Part shown: positions 26,702 through 35,928 of the stretch, piece after piece
How positions within the stretch are numbered: position 1 is the stretch's first letter
How the letters are laid out: each line of letters opens with the position of its first letter
Assembly (NCBI RefSeq): GCF_020103725.1
Contig: NZ_JAHXBG010000001.1
Span: 620,001-684,000 of the forward strand
Source: Hyalangium gracile
Lineage (GTDB): Bacteria; Myxococcota; Myxococcia; Myxococcales; Myxococcaceae
Length of the DNA: 64,000 nt
Direction: 5' to 3'
Position numbers and translations under genes: made by a program
Notes under the pieces: model-generated
Databases searched by the model: none
Told to the model about the DNA's origin: nothing
What the model saw: only the letters and a program-made list of their open reading frames with translations

Positions 26702-28264
26702 TCAGGGCTTCTGGGCCTCCTCTTCGTCGCGCAGCAGATCCACCAGCACGAACGTGGTCTGCCCGGCCTTCACCTCGATGGGCCGCTCCACGCTCTTCTT
26801 CAGGGCCGGGTTGACGAGCTTCAAGGTGTACGTGCCCGGGTTGATGTCCAGGCTCGCCGAGGGCTCCACCCTGGCCAGCTTCTGGCCCTGGAGGTAGATG
26901 AACGCCCAGGGCCGGACCTCGATCTCCAGCAGGCCTGACTTCGCACCCGGCACCGCCTTGATGTCCACGGCGGGCGTGGGCGCGGCAGCCTCGGCGGGAG
27001 GACTGGGGGGTGGACTCACGGGCTCGGCGGGGACGGCCGGCGCGGCGGGAACCGCCACGGGAGCGGGTGCTGGCGGCTCGGAGTCGTCGGAGAGCAGGTA
27101 CCCGCCTCCCGCGAGGAGCAGCACGGCGCTGGCAAGCACCGCGCGCCTTCGCCCATCGGTTCGAGAGGGAGCTGCCGGAGCCGCGACCGGAGGCGGTGCT
27201 GACGGAGACTCCGTGGGCGCCGGGCGGATCAACGTGTCCGAGATCAGGTCCTGGACGGACAGCACCGAGGACGGGCTCGGGGTGGGGCGAAGCGCCGTGT
27301 CCTCGAGCGGCTCGTTGCTCGGGGGCAGCGGGAGGGATGGGGCCTGCTCTCTCGGTGGCGAGACCTGGGCGATGAACTGGGCGACGTGCCCGGTCGTCAC
27401 GGGCTTGCCCGTGGACAGGAGGTACTCCTCCAGGGCCGTCTGGAAGGCGAGGCAGTCCGGGTAGCGCTGGGCCCGGTCCCGGGTGATGGCTCGCTCGAGG
27501 ATGCGCAGCACGGGCTCGGGCAGCGTCGGCTGGAGCTGAGCGGCGGGCGTCGGCGTCTCGTACAGGATGGCGTGCATGAGGCTGACGTCCGTGTCCGCCT
27601 GGAACGGTCGCTGGCCCGTGAGCAGCTCGTAGAAGACGATCCCCAGCGCGTACACATCGACCTGCCGATCCAGCGTCTCGTTGCGGATCTGCTCGGGCGG
27701 CATGTACGCCAGCTTGCCCTTGATGAGCCCGGTCTGCGTGCGGTGCTGCTGGCCGGCGGCCTTGGCGATGCCGAAGTCCACCACCTTCACGGAGCCCTGA
27801 CGGGACACCAGGATGTTGTCCGGGCTGATGTCGCGGTGGACGATGTTCAGCGGCTGGCCGGTGGCCGGATCCTTGAAGTCGTGGGCGAAGGTCAGGCCCT
27901 CGCACGCCGCCGAGAGGATGCGCGCGCAGAGGGCGGGAGGCAGCGGAGCGCCGCGCGTCAGCGCGTCATCGAGGAGCGTGCGCAGGCTCGGCCCGTCGAT
28001 GTACTCCATGGCCAGGTAGTAGGCGCCGTTGGCCTCGCCGAAGTCGAAGATCTGGACGATGTTCGGGTGGGTGAGGCGAGCGGCCAGCGTGGCCTCGCCG
28101 AGGAACATCTGGACGAAGGACGGGTCCAGGGCGAGGTGTGGCAGGACGCGCTTGAGCACGAGCTGCTTCTCGAAGCCCATGGGGCCGGAGGTTCTGGCGA
28201 GGAACACCTCGGCCATGCCGCCGACCGCGAGCTGCCGGATCAACTGGTACTTGCCGACCTGCAT
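26702..28264 (-). CDS. transmembrane Ser/Thr protein kinase
   Basis: 520 residues. Kinase domain from residue 3: Gly loop [13 protein letters not shown] Lys in LVLKRVL, catalytic loop [10 protein letters not shown] (Asp and Asn intact), DFG, APE-region YMPPEQ. A flexible acidic Pro-rich segment follows, then one membrane helix ([17 protein letters not shown] about residue 370) and a C-terminal periplasmic PEGA-like domain ([42 protein letters not shown]). Start ATG 28264 gives MQVGKYQLI, as in the neighbouring kinase. It is a close paralogue of the next gene. Confidence 0.93.
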   Translation of the reverse strand: MQVGKYQLIRQLAVGGMAEVFLARTSGPMGFEKQLVLKRVLPHLALDPSFVQMFLGEATLAARLTHPNIVQIFDFGEANGAYYLAMEYIDGPSLRTLLDDALTRGAPLPPALCARILSAACEGLTFAHDFKDPATGQPLNIVHRDISPDNILVSRQGSVKVVDFGIAKAAGQQHRTQTGLIKGKLAYMPPEQIRNETLDRQVDVYALGIVFYELLTGQRPFQADTDVSLMHAILYETPTPAAQLQPTLPEPVLRILERAITRDRAQRYPDCLAFQTALEEYLLSTGKPVTTGHVAQFIAQVSPPREQAPSLPLPPSNEPLEDTALRPTPSPSSVLSVQDLISDTLIRPAPTESPSAPPPVAAPAAPSRTDGRRRAVLASAVLLLAGGGYLLSDDSEPPAPAPVAVPAAPAVPAEPVSPPPSPPAEAAAPTPAVDIKAVPGAKSGLLEIEVRPWAFIYLQGQKLARVEPSASLDINPGTYTLKLVNPALKKSVERPIEVKAGQTTFVLVDLLRDEEEAQKP

Positions 28265-28341
28265 GGCGGGCGGATCCTCCGGGCCGGGAGCACACCGACG
28301 GCCCGAGACGGTGACAGCCACCGCCGCGAGCCGGGCTCAGC

Positions 28342-30186
28342 CTACTCCTCGAGGTTGATCTTGATGACCTTGGTCTCGCCCGGCTTCAGCTCGAAGGCCT
28401 GGGTGATCTTCTTCTTCAGGTCCTCGTTGACGAACTGCACGGTGTACCTGCCCGCCGGAGTCTCCACGGGATCAAACGGCGTCTGTCCCAGGTTGCGCCC
28501 GCTGAGGATGACGGTGGCGTAGGGGCGGACGCGGAACACGACGGTGCCCTTGCCCACGGGAGCCGTCGGAGCCGGCTTGGGCGGCCGAGGCTTGGGCTTG
28601 ATGTTGGGCTTCGGCGGGTTCGTGGGCGTGGGGTCGGGGCTCTCGGGAGTGGCAGCGGCGCCGTCTGGCGGACGGGCGGGAGGATCGACCTTGGCCAGCT
28701 CGACCGGAGGGGTGTTCTCGGGGGGAGTGGCCGGAGGCGTGCCCGTCTCTCCCTGGGGCTTGTCGGGCTGCTCCGGTGAGGGCGCGGTGTCTGGCTTGGG
28801 AGGGTTCTCCGCCACGACGGGAGGGCTCGGCGGCTTCGGCTCGGTCGTGGGAGGAGACAGGACCACCGGCGGAGGCGTGACGGGGTCTGGCTGGGAGCGG
28901 GTCCGCCAGAGCACGAAGCCACCCCCGACGAGGAGCAGCGCGGCACCCGCGGCGGCGGGTAGCCACCGCTTCCTGGAGGTGGTGGGAGCAGTGGTGTCCT
29001 GCTTCGTCGGTGGCGCCTCCTCGACAGGGAGGGCCATCGTCTTCGAGGGGAGCTCTTCGGGTTCAGCCTGGCGCGGAGCGGTCTCCTCCACGGGAGCCAC
29101 CATGTCCCCGGTTCGCGACTTCGGGGCCGGGCGCGTACCGCTGCGAGGCCCGGTTCCCGGGCTGGAGATGGGGGCGGGCGTGTGGGTGGGCGTGGCGGAA
29201 GCCCGCGGGCCACTGCCACTGCCACCGCGCGCCGTGCCCGACTGCGGGGTGGGCATGGGCGCGTCGGTGGAGGGCGTCACCTGGGAGATGAGCTGGACGA
29301 TCTGCTGGGTCGTCACGGGCTTGCCGACGGAGAGGATGAACTCCTCCAGGTCGGCGGCGAGCGCGAGGCAGTCCGGGTAGCGCTGCTCGCGGTCCTTGGA
29401 CAGCGCGCGCTCGAGGATGCGCTGGACGGCCTCGGGGAGCTCCGGCCGGTGCTGGGCGGCGGGAGTCTGGGGCTCGAAGAGGATGGCCTGCATGAGGCTG
29501 GCATCCGTGGGAGCATCGAAAGGCTTGTGGCGCGTGAGCAGCTCGTAGAGGACGACGCCGAGCGCATACACATCCACGCGGCGGTCCAGGTTCTTGGCGC
29601 GGACCTGCTCGGGCGGCATGTACGCCAGCTTGCCCTTGATGAGCCCGGTCTGCGTCTTGTGGCCCTGGCCGGCGGCCTTGGCGATGCCGAAGTCCACCAC
29701 CTTCACGGCGCCCTGACGGGACACGAGGATGTTGTCGGGGCTGATGTCGCGGTGGATGAGCCCGAGCGCCTCACCGGTGGCGGGGTCCTGGAAGTCGTGG
29801 GCGAAGGCGAGGCCCTCGCAGGCGGAGGCGATGAGGCGGGCGCAGACGGCGGGAGGCAGGGTGAGGCCAGCGGTGTTGGCGCGCTTGAGGAGGACGCGGA
29901 GGTTGGGCCCGTCGATGTACTCCATGGCGAGGAAGTACTCGCCGTCGGCCTCACCGAAGTCGAAGATCTGGACGATGTTGGGGTGGTTGAGCTGGGCGGC
30001 GAGCTTGGCTTCGGCGAGGAACATCTCGACGAAGGTGGGGTCCTCGGCCAGGTGCGGGAGGATGCGCTTGAGCACCAGCGTCTTCTCGAAGCCCATGGGG
30101 CCCGCGGCCTTGGCGAGGTAGACCTCGGCCATGCCACCGGTGGCGAGCTTGCGAACCAACTGGTACTTGCCGAGTTGCTGCATCAC
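28342..30186 (-). CDS. transmembrane Ser/Thr protein kinase, paralogue of the neighbour
   Basis: 614 residues. Kinase domain LGKYQLVRKLATGGMAEVYLAKAAGPMGFEKTLVLKRIL, catalytic loop [13 protein letters not shown] and YMPPEQ all intact. A long Pro/Thr-rich linker contains one membrane helix (WLPAAAGAALLLVGGGFVLW), followed by a second Pro/Lys-rich stretch and a C-terminal PEGA domain (FRVRPYATVILSGRNLGQTPFDPVETPAGRYTVQFVNEDLKKKI). Tandem to the next kinase, 77 bp apart, same strand, so a probable operon and a recent duplication of the kinase and PEGA parts. Confidence 0.94.
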   Translation of the reverse strand: MMQQLGKYQLVRKLATGGMAEVYLAKAAGPMGFEKTLVLKRILPHLAEDPTFVEMFLAEAKLAAQLNHPNIVQIFDFGEADGEYFLAMEYIDGPNLRVLLKRANTAGLTLPPAVCARLIASACEGLAFAHDFQDPATGEALGLIHRDISPDNILVSRQGAVKVVDFGIAKAAGQGHKTQTGLIKGKLAYMPPEQVRAKNLDRRVDVYALGVVLYELLTRHKPFDAPTDASLMQAILFEPQTPAAQHRPELPEAVQRILERALSKDREQRYPDCLALAADLEEFILSVGKPVTTQQIVQLISQVTPSTDAPMPTPQSGTARGGSGSGPRASATPTHTPAPISSPGTGPRSGTRPAPKSRTGDMVAPVEETAPRQAEPEELPSKTMALPVEEAPPTKQDTTAPTTSRKRWLPAAAGAALLLVGGGFVLWRTRSQPDPVTPPPVVLSPPTTEPKPPSPPVVAENPPKPDTAPSPEQPDKPQGETGTPPATPPENTPPVELAKVDPPARPPDGAAATPESPDPTPTNPPKPNIKPKPRPPKPAPTAPVGKGTVVFRVRPYATVILSGRNLGQTPFDPVETPAGRYTVQFVNEDLKKKITQAFELKPGETKVIKINLEE

Positions 30187-30442
30187 GAGCCGGATCCTCC
30201 TCGAGGGGTGGACACCCTCCAGGGCGAGGGCGGGTGGAGACCGCCGCGCAGGGCAGACGGTGACACAGAGTCGGGTCGGAGGGGAATGCGGTAGATGAGA
30301 GAGCGGTGACCCGAATGCCTGCCCGCCTGGAGATCTAACGGGTCATGGACAGAGGGGCCAGTGCCAGGGTGGGTGGGAGCGGGATGTCCATACCCTGCTG
30401 GGAGCATGGCCGTGCCGGTGGCGGCTCCTAGCATCCCGGATC

Positions 30443-31267
30443 ATGCGCCACGAGATGATCCCGAGGGCCTGGGTGCTGCTTGCCTGCTGGCTGTGCGTGG
30501 GAGGGATGCCCCGGAGTGCCTTCGCGGAGGGGGCATTCGAGCGCTCACTCCAGACGGCGGTCCGGCTCTACGAGAGCCTCGAGTTCGAGAAGGCCCTGGA
30601 AGAGCTCCAGAAGGCACGCCGGAGGGCGCGTGGGACCGAGCAGGAGGTGAGCATCTACCTGCATGAGGGCATCTTCCTGGGAGACATGGGAGAGCGCGAG
30701 CAGTCACGCGCCGCTTTCAGGAAGGGACTGCTGCTGAAGCCCGAGGCGATCCTGCCCCTCCTGACTTCTCCAAAGCTGGAGAGGGACTTCGAGGAGATCC
30801 GTGGCGAGGTGATCGCGGAACTGGCACGTGAGCGCCGGGACCAAGAGAGCCTGTCACGCGCGAGTGGCTCTGGAGATCGGCCCGAACTGACTGCTCGACC
30901 GAATCTGAAGCCACCGGAAACGGCTGGGCCCGAGTTCATGGCTGTCACGGAGGAAGCGCGAGCGCGCTCACGTGTGCCGGTGGCGCCGTTGGTGCTTGCG
31001 GGAGTGGGCGTACTGTCCGCAGGAGCGGGGGCTGTGTTCGGGTTGCAGTCACGCTCCAACGCTTCGAAGGTAGGGGATGCCTATGCAGGAAGGCTCCCAT
31101 CCTCGACAGAGGTGAGGGAATTGCGGTCGCGCCTGGATGCTGCTGGTGCCCAGGCTTTCACAGCCAGCGTGTTGTTCGGCACTGCTGCTCTCGCAGCAGG
31201 AGGAGCCGTGGTGACCTGGCTGCTCACCTCGGATCACCCAGGTCCGAATGCGGGGGAGATACGCTGA
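30443..31267 (+). CDS. exported TPR-like protein
   Basis: 274 residues: signal peptide (AWVLLACWLCVGGMPRSAFAEG), then TPR-like helices (AVRLYESLEFEKALEELQKARRRARG, YLHEGIFLGDMGEREQSRAAFRKGLLLKP), a charged linker, and a membrane helix pair near the C terminus (VAPLVLAGVGVLSAGAGAVFGL; SVLFGTAALAAGGAVVTWLLT). First gene of a three-gene operon coupled by stop/start overlaps (TGATG at 31265). Divergent from the kinases, 256 bp away, which may share regulation. Function unknown. Confidence 0.8.
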   Translation: MRHEMIPRAWVLLACWLCVGGMPRSAFAEGAFERSLQTAVRLYESLEFEKALEELQKARRRARGTEQEVSIYLHEGIFLGDMGEREQSRAAFRKGLLLKPEAILPLLTSPKLERDFEEIRGEVIAELARERRDQESLSRASGSGDRPELTARPNLKPPETAGPEFMAVTEEARARSRVPVAPLVLAGVGVLSAGAGAVFGLQSRSNASKVGDAYAGRLPSSTEVRELRSRLDAAGAQAFTASVLFGTAALAAGGAVVTWLLTSDHPGPNAGEIR

Positions 31268-33429
31268 TGCGGTCTGTGGCTGGCTGGATGGGTGCGCTGT
31301 TGCTAGTAGCTGGGTGCGCTGTGCCAGTAGGTGTGAAGACGTGTTCCTCGGATGAAGACTGTATTTATGAGGGTGGGCTCTGCGACGTGAGAGCGAGGCT
31401 CTGCTACACGGAGCCACCGGTCGATCCGAGCGAATGCTCCCCGCTGTGTCCCGACTATCAGGTCTGCACCCGAAGGGGCTGCGTGGCTCGATTCGACTCA
31501 TTGGTCATCGAGACGCCCGCTCACAATGCGCTGCTTGATGCAGGGTCTGTACAGGTAGTGGCCCGACTCACCGTCAAAGAGGCCTATCGGGGTGATACCC
31601 GCTTTCCTTCCGATGTGGACTTCAAAGCGGCGCTGAGTGGCGGTGGTTTGGGTGGAGCTATTGCGAACTTCGGCCACGACGACGCTGGTACGTACACCGC
31701 AGTTTGGACACCGCCGGCAGTGGAGGCCAGCGTCACCCTGCGTGTCGCGCACCGGGAGGCGGATGCCGGGCTGGCGGACACCGTGACGGTGAGAGTGGAT
31801 GCGGTGCCGCCGGTGTTCAACGTCTCCGTGCCGCCCGCGACTACTGGCGTGTCGAACGGAGGCACGACGTATGCGGACCCCGATGCGGGCAGCCTCGCCA
31901 ATCTCTGGAAGAGGGATCAGCAGGTGCGCGTGGAGATCCAGACCAATGAGGTGAATCTAGATACAAGCACCCTGAAGGTAGCCTTGAGGGGAACGGACGG
32001 TGTTGCCTCGCCCCCGGTTCCCGTGACTCCGGTGACCCAGGGCTGCACCGCTGTCTTCTGCGGCGAGGCCGCCTTGAATCTGTGGGAGCCGACCCTCGAT
32101 GCATTCCGCGGGTCCATGGCCTTGGAGGTTCAGGGCAATGATCTCGCTGGGAATGTGGGGACGACATCTCCGGCTTCGCCCCTGGTCAATGTGACGCGCT
32201 GGAAGTGGGCTGTCAGCGGTCTTTCCGGCACCATCAGGACCAGCCCTGCCATTGGCGAGAGAGGGACCGTCTACATCGGCACCTCCGACGGCAAGGTAGT
32301 GGCGCTCACTCCCGAGGGTAAGAAGGCATGGGAAGTGATGCCGGGTGGCTCCGTGGCCAGCTTGGCCGTGGGGGCTTCCGATGGAGGAGTGGAGTCGGTC
32401 TATGTGGCGACCAATTCCATGAACAATAAGACTGTGCTCCACGCACTCTCCAGTGAGGGGGGAAGATCGCGGGTGCGCTGCCCCAGTGGCACTGCTGAAC
32501 TCGATGGGCCGGTTCTGGGCGCCATGGCTGTCACGATGACGGGAACTGCGCCGAACCGATTCGAGTCGGGCGTGGCCGTCATCAATAGCGGTGCGACCAC
32601 TCAACTCTGGGCTGTGCGACCCGACGCATCAGGGCTCTCGCAATGTATTCCCTCCAGTTCAACCTTCGCGATTCCTGGGACGATTCCGGATGGTTCGCTG
32701 GTGGCGAGTAGCGCCAACTTCTTCTACCCGACGGCAGCTACAGCCTCGATCGTCAGCTATACCTTTGGTGGCAACGCCTTGAATTGGACGGCTTCAGCTG
32801 GTGCGCAGCCCGTCTATGGACTTGCCCTGACGGGTGACAGCCTCATTGGCGGGGCGGCGGGTGCTCTCCCCAGTCAAGGAGGCCTCTACTTTGTTCCTGT
32901 TACGGGAAGTGCCACCGCTACGCTACTGACGGGTACAGGTGGCGGCCGAGTGTGGAGCCCTATCATCGGAACCGGCGGAACCAATATCTTCTACGGCCAA
33001 GAAACCGACGCCGACCAAGGTGATCTCAAGAAATATGATCTGCCAGGCCAGACGGTTACCAATTCCGCCATACCTAATATAGGGGTGTTGAAATATGCCC
33101 CGGCACTGGGGGCTGACGGAGTGCTGTATACGGCACCGAGTTCTTCAAACGTCGTATCGGCTTGGTCCGCGAACGACCTCAGCGCACGTTGGGCGGTCAT
33201 TCTGAGCGGGGCAGCGAGTGCCTCAGTGGGGCTGGACTGCGCAAGAAACGCTTCCGGCACGGTCGTACCAGGCAGGCCTGGGACGCTCTACGTGCCGTCC
33301 GGAGGAACACTCCACGCCATCATCGTGGACAGCCCGGGCCTCACCCGGGATGCGGCCGCTTGGCCCAAGTACCAGCACGACGCTCGCAACACTGGCAACC
33401 CAGCCACACCTATGCCCAACTGCCAATAG
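31267..33429 (+). CDS. lipoprotein with Cys-rich head and PQQ-like beta-propeller
   Basis: 720 residues. Lipoprotein signal MGALLLVAGCAV. A Cys-rich module follows (about 26-72: CSSDEDCIYEGGLCDVRARLCYTE, CSPLCPDYQVCTRRGC), then Ig-like strands, then from about 310 propeller blades of the PQQ type (SGTIRTSPAIGERGTVYIGTSDGKVVALTPEGKKAWEV). The ending WPKYQHDARNTGNP is typical of PQQ-like repeats. GC content and third-position bias are visibly lower than in neighbours, which suggests later acquisition or relaxed selection. Likely on the outer membrane surface. Confidence 0.85.
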   Translation: MRSVAGWMGALLLVAGCAVPVGVKTCSSDEDCIYEGGLCDVRARLCYTEPPVDPSECSPLCPDYQVCTRRGCVARFDSLVIETPAHNALLDAGSVQVVARLTVKEAYRGDTRFPSDVDFKAALSGGGLGGAIANFGHDDAGTYTAVWTPPAVEASVTLRVAHREADAGLADTVTVRVDAVPPVFNVSVPPATTGVSNGGTTYADPDAGSLANLWKRDQQVRVEIQTNEVNLDTSTLKVALRGTDGVASPPVPVTPVTQGCTAVFCGEAALNLWEPTLDAFRGSMALEVQGNDLAGNVGTTSPASPLVNVTRWKWAVSGLSGTIRTSPAIGERGTVYIGTSDGKVVALTPEGKKAWEVMPGGSVASLAVGASDGGVESVYVATNSMNNKTVLHALSSEGGRSRVRCPSGTAELDGPVLGAMAVTMTGTAPNRFESGVAVINSGATTQLWAVRPDASGLSQCIPSSSTFAIPGTIPDGSLVASSANFFYPTAATASIVSYTFGGNALNWTASAGAQPVYGLALTGDSLIGGAAGALPSQGGLYFVPVTGSATATLLTGTGGGRVWSPIIGTGGTNIFYGQETDADQGDLKKYDLPGQTVTNSAIPNIGVLKYAPALGADGVLYTAPSSSNVVSAWSANDLSARWAVILSGAASASVGLDCARNASGTVVPGRPGTLYVPSGGTLHAIIVDSPGLTRDAAAWPKYQHDARNTGNPATPMPNCQ

Positions 33430-33893
33430 TGTCTGGGGGAACCTTGGAACGAGTAGCGCGGTCGGCCCGAAGCTTGTGGTGTGTGTGGGCTGTCGTGCTC
33501 GCCGCCTGCTCGTCGAGCCACAACGAGGCGATGAAGTCCGAGCCTCCAGCCTCCACCGTGCGGCCCGTGCCCCAGGTCTCGGGAACACCAGCCGTGGAAC
33601 CACCCTCCTCTCCCCGCCCGTTGATCCGTCCGGATGCCGGTGCCCCCGGCTGTACTTCTTGCGGTCCGAATGATCAGTGCGTGGAGGGGCGATGCGTGTG
33701 CCAACCCCTCACCTGTCTGTCGCTCCGTCAACGCTGCGGACAGGTGAGCGATGGGTGTGGCGGCATCCTGGACTGTGGGCGCTGCTCCCGCTGCCTGCCC
33801 GAGGAGATGGACTGCTGCGGCTCATGCATACCGAGGTCCGAGGGACGCTGCCCCGACAACGTCCACTGTCCTACGCCTCTGCCCGTGAGATGA
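33429..33893 (+). CDS. small Cys-rich lipoprotein
   Basis: 154 residues from GTG 33429, which overlaps the preceding stop (TAGTG). Signal with lipobox LAAC (SLWCVWAVVLAACSSSHNEA), a Pro/Ser-rich stretch, then a compact Cys-rich domain with about 16 Cys (CTSCGPNDQCVEGRCVCQPLTC, CGGILDCGRCSRCLPEEMDCCGSC) reminiscent of the tip repeats of myxobacterial surface proteins. Third gene of the operon, probably exposed outside the cell. Longer open frames starting inside the previous gene are not credible. Confidence 0.7.
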   Translation: MSGGTLERVARSARSLWCVWAVVLAACSSSHNEAMKSEPPASTVRPVPQVSGTPAVEPPSSPRPLIRPDAGAPGCTSCGPNDQCVEGRCVCQPLTCLSLRQRCGQVSDGCGGILDCGRCSRCLPEEMDCCGSCIPRSEGRCPDNVHCPTPLPVR

Positions 33894-34478
33894 CGCGCGG
33901 CGGATCTCCCACCACTTCCGGTGTCAGACCGGAGGGTTACTCCTTGGTCCAATCCGACGAAGGAGTTCCTCTGAAGTCCACGCTTCCCATTTTCTCAAGC
34001 ATCGCTTCTGTCCCGGGCTCCTTGCCCGAGGAGCGCGAGTGCTCCGCTCCCTCGGGCGCTTCCTGCCATCCGGAAGCGTGCTCGGGCCGCGGCAGCGTCC
34101 GTGAGGCGCTTCGAGACGCCCTGGGACTGGCCTGCGTGGCGTCCTCCAGCCCTTCGGGAACAGAGCCCTCGATGCCGGTGTCTCTCTCAAACCATGGGGT
34201 TTCCGTTCACGCCACGCGGCTCGCTCATGCGAGCTCTGGAGCTTCCACTGTGACTTCCATCTGTCCGCCCGAGGCGTCGGAGTTGGTACAGCCCTCTCCC
34301 GAGACGCCGGAGGCCACGGGCCTTCGAGGCGGCACGCCTGAGCCTCGCCTCCTTCCTGTCTCGCGACTCTCCCGGAATGCCGGACGCGCGCCCTCCCCTC
34401 CTCGCGAGCAGAGCGGCTCTCGCGAGCCGCGCAGCTTCGTCGATGTGCTGAGCTGTCTGATGTAGCCGGCGGCGGGCC
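33894..34478. other. 585-bp region between convergent genes, no credible gene
   Basis: Open frames cover it on both strands, but none shows a ribosome site or recognisable domain. The stem GCGGCTC/GAGCCGC (34413-34430) could act as a terminator for the molybdoenzyme gene. Confidence 0.5.
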
Positions 34479-35552
34479 TCAGCCCACGTTCACCACTCGC
34501 ACCTGCACCGCGTTGTTGCCGTAGCCCAGCCGGTTCCAGGGCGCTGTCTCCGGCTGCGTCTCGCCCGCCTCGTCCGTGGCTCGCGCCCGCAGCGTGTGTC
34601 GACCCGCGGTCGCGTCCTCCCAGGTGAAGGCCCAGCGCACCCAGGCCGAGGGCCTCGGCGTCTCCAGCAGCGTGGCCGGCTTCCAGCTCTCCCCGCCGTC
34701 CACCGCCACCTCCACCTGCACCACCCGGCGCTCTCCGCTCCAGGCCATGCCTTGCACCACCACCCGCCCCGGCGCCACGCGCTCGCCCTCCTCCGGTGAG
34801 GTGATCAGCGACTTCACCCGCATCCGCGTCACCGGCTCGGCGGCCTGGCCATTGGCCATGTCGTAGATGTAGCGCTCCCGCTGGTAGTAGCCCTCGAACG
34901 GACGCGTGAGCGCCTCGATGCGGCTCACCCACTTCACGCTCGCCATGCCGTACCAGCCCGGCACGAGCAGCCGCACCGGCGCTCCATGCGCTCGCGTCAG
35001 CGGTGCTCCATTCATCTCCAGCGCCAGCAGCGTGTCCGGGTGCAGGGCCTTGCTCAGTGGGAGGGAACGGGCGAAGCGCTTGCTCCCCTGCCCGTCGGCT
35101 CCCTCCACCAGCACCTCCACCACATCCGAGCGCAGGCGGGCCCTCCCGAGCACCTCCGCCAGCGGGACGCCCTTCCACACCGCCGTGCCCAAAGCTCCCT
35201 GCATCCACGGCTCGCCCTCGGGGAGCGGTGTCATGGAGGTGCGCCCGTTGCCCGCGCACTCCAGCGTCGCTGTCAACGTGCGCAGGGTTCCTCGCGACAG
35301 CTCCGCCAGCCCCAGCGTGAAGGCCGTCTCCACCGCGCCTCCCACCGTGATGCGGTGCGTGGCGGCGGGCAGCTCCGGCTGCGGGTGGTTGCTGCGCACG
35401 TAGAAGGAGGCGGTGGGCGTCTGCGCCTCGGCCAGGGCTTCCGGCGGCGTCTCCGCGTTGAAGGGCTCGGCCTTCACCACGACGAGCCTGGCACGCTCCT
35501 CTTCCTCGCGGACCTCCCGCGAGGGCTCCGCCGTCCCCACATCCGTCTCCAT
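34479..35552 (-). CDS. sulfite-oxidase-type molybdopterin-dependent oxidoreductase
   Basis: 357 residues from ATG 35552, preceded by GGGGAGGGAG; an extended frame to 35696 would run through the 23-bp repeat and is rejected. The Mo-pterin domain shows the ligand Cys in LECAGNGRTS and the segments HGAPVRLLVPGWYGMASVKW and EALTRPFEGYYQ. The C-terminal Mo-co dimerisation domain is present (about 250-357: RVVVQGMAWSGERRVVQVEVAVDGGESW). There is no signal peptide, so a cytoplasmic enzyme. Substrate may be sulfite; not provable here. Confidence 0.9.
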   Translation of the reverse strand: METDVGTAEPSREVREEEERARLVVVKAEPFNAETPPEALAEAQTPTASFYVRSNHPQPELPAATHRITVGGAVETAFTLGLAELSRGTLRTLTATLECAGNGRTSMTPLPEGEPWMQGALGTAVWKGVPLAEVLGRARLRSDVVEVLVEGADGQGSKRFARSLPLSKALHPDTLLALEMNGAPLTRAHGAPVRLLVPGWYGMASVKWVSRIEALTRPFEGYYQRERYIYDMANGQAAEPVTRMRVKSLITSPEEGERVAPGRVVVQGMAWSGERRVVQVEVAVDGGESWKPATLLETPRPSAWVRWAFTWEDATAGRHTLRARATDEAGETQPETAPWNRLGYGNNAVQVRVVNVG

Positions 35553-35928
35553 CGCTCCCTCCCCGGCCTTCCCCTCCGTGGGAGATGGGATCCGCCGCTG
35601 CTCGGGGCAAGGTCCTTCGTTCAATGGTGTGCATCCGGGCGCCGGGGAGGCCTGTGTCCCCCCTCCCGCCGCGCTTTGGGCGAACTGGTATGACAAGCAG
35701 ACAGGTTCGGCCGGAGCGCGCCGCCCGGGCCCCTCCGATGACCTTGGCGGCGACGAACCACCTCCTTAGAGGGGGGGGGCGGCCGGGCGGTCGAGGGAGA
35801 GGTGTCCTTCCCGCTCGCCGCAGCCGGCGGCGGTCCGGAACGCGGCAGGCGAGCGTCTCTCGTGGTAGGGCTCGGGACGTGGCACACCTCCGTCCCGCTC
35901 CCGCCCCTCGCGGGGAGCTCTTCCAGCC
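35553..35928. other. 376-bp divergent intergenic region
   Basis: Lies between the molybdoenzyme gene and mnmG and holds one copy of the 23-bp repeat. A run of nine G (35771-35779) is present. No small gene is supported. Confidence 0.5.
35680..35702 (+). repeat. 23-bp dispersed repeat, copy 2
   Basis: Identical to 5000-5022 over 23 bp with core CTGGTATGACAAG. Sits 128 bp upstream of the molybdoenzyme start and 227 bp upstream of mnmG. Confidence 0.55.

Noticed and set aside
33677-34465. Plus-strand open frame after the Cys-rich lipoprotein gene
   Set aside because: Starts inside the preceding gene, no ribosome site or domain, and composition unlike the coding neighbours.
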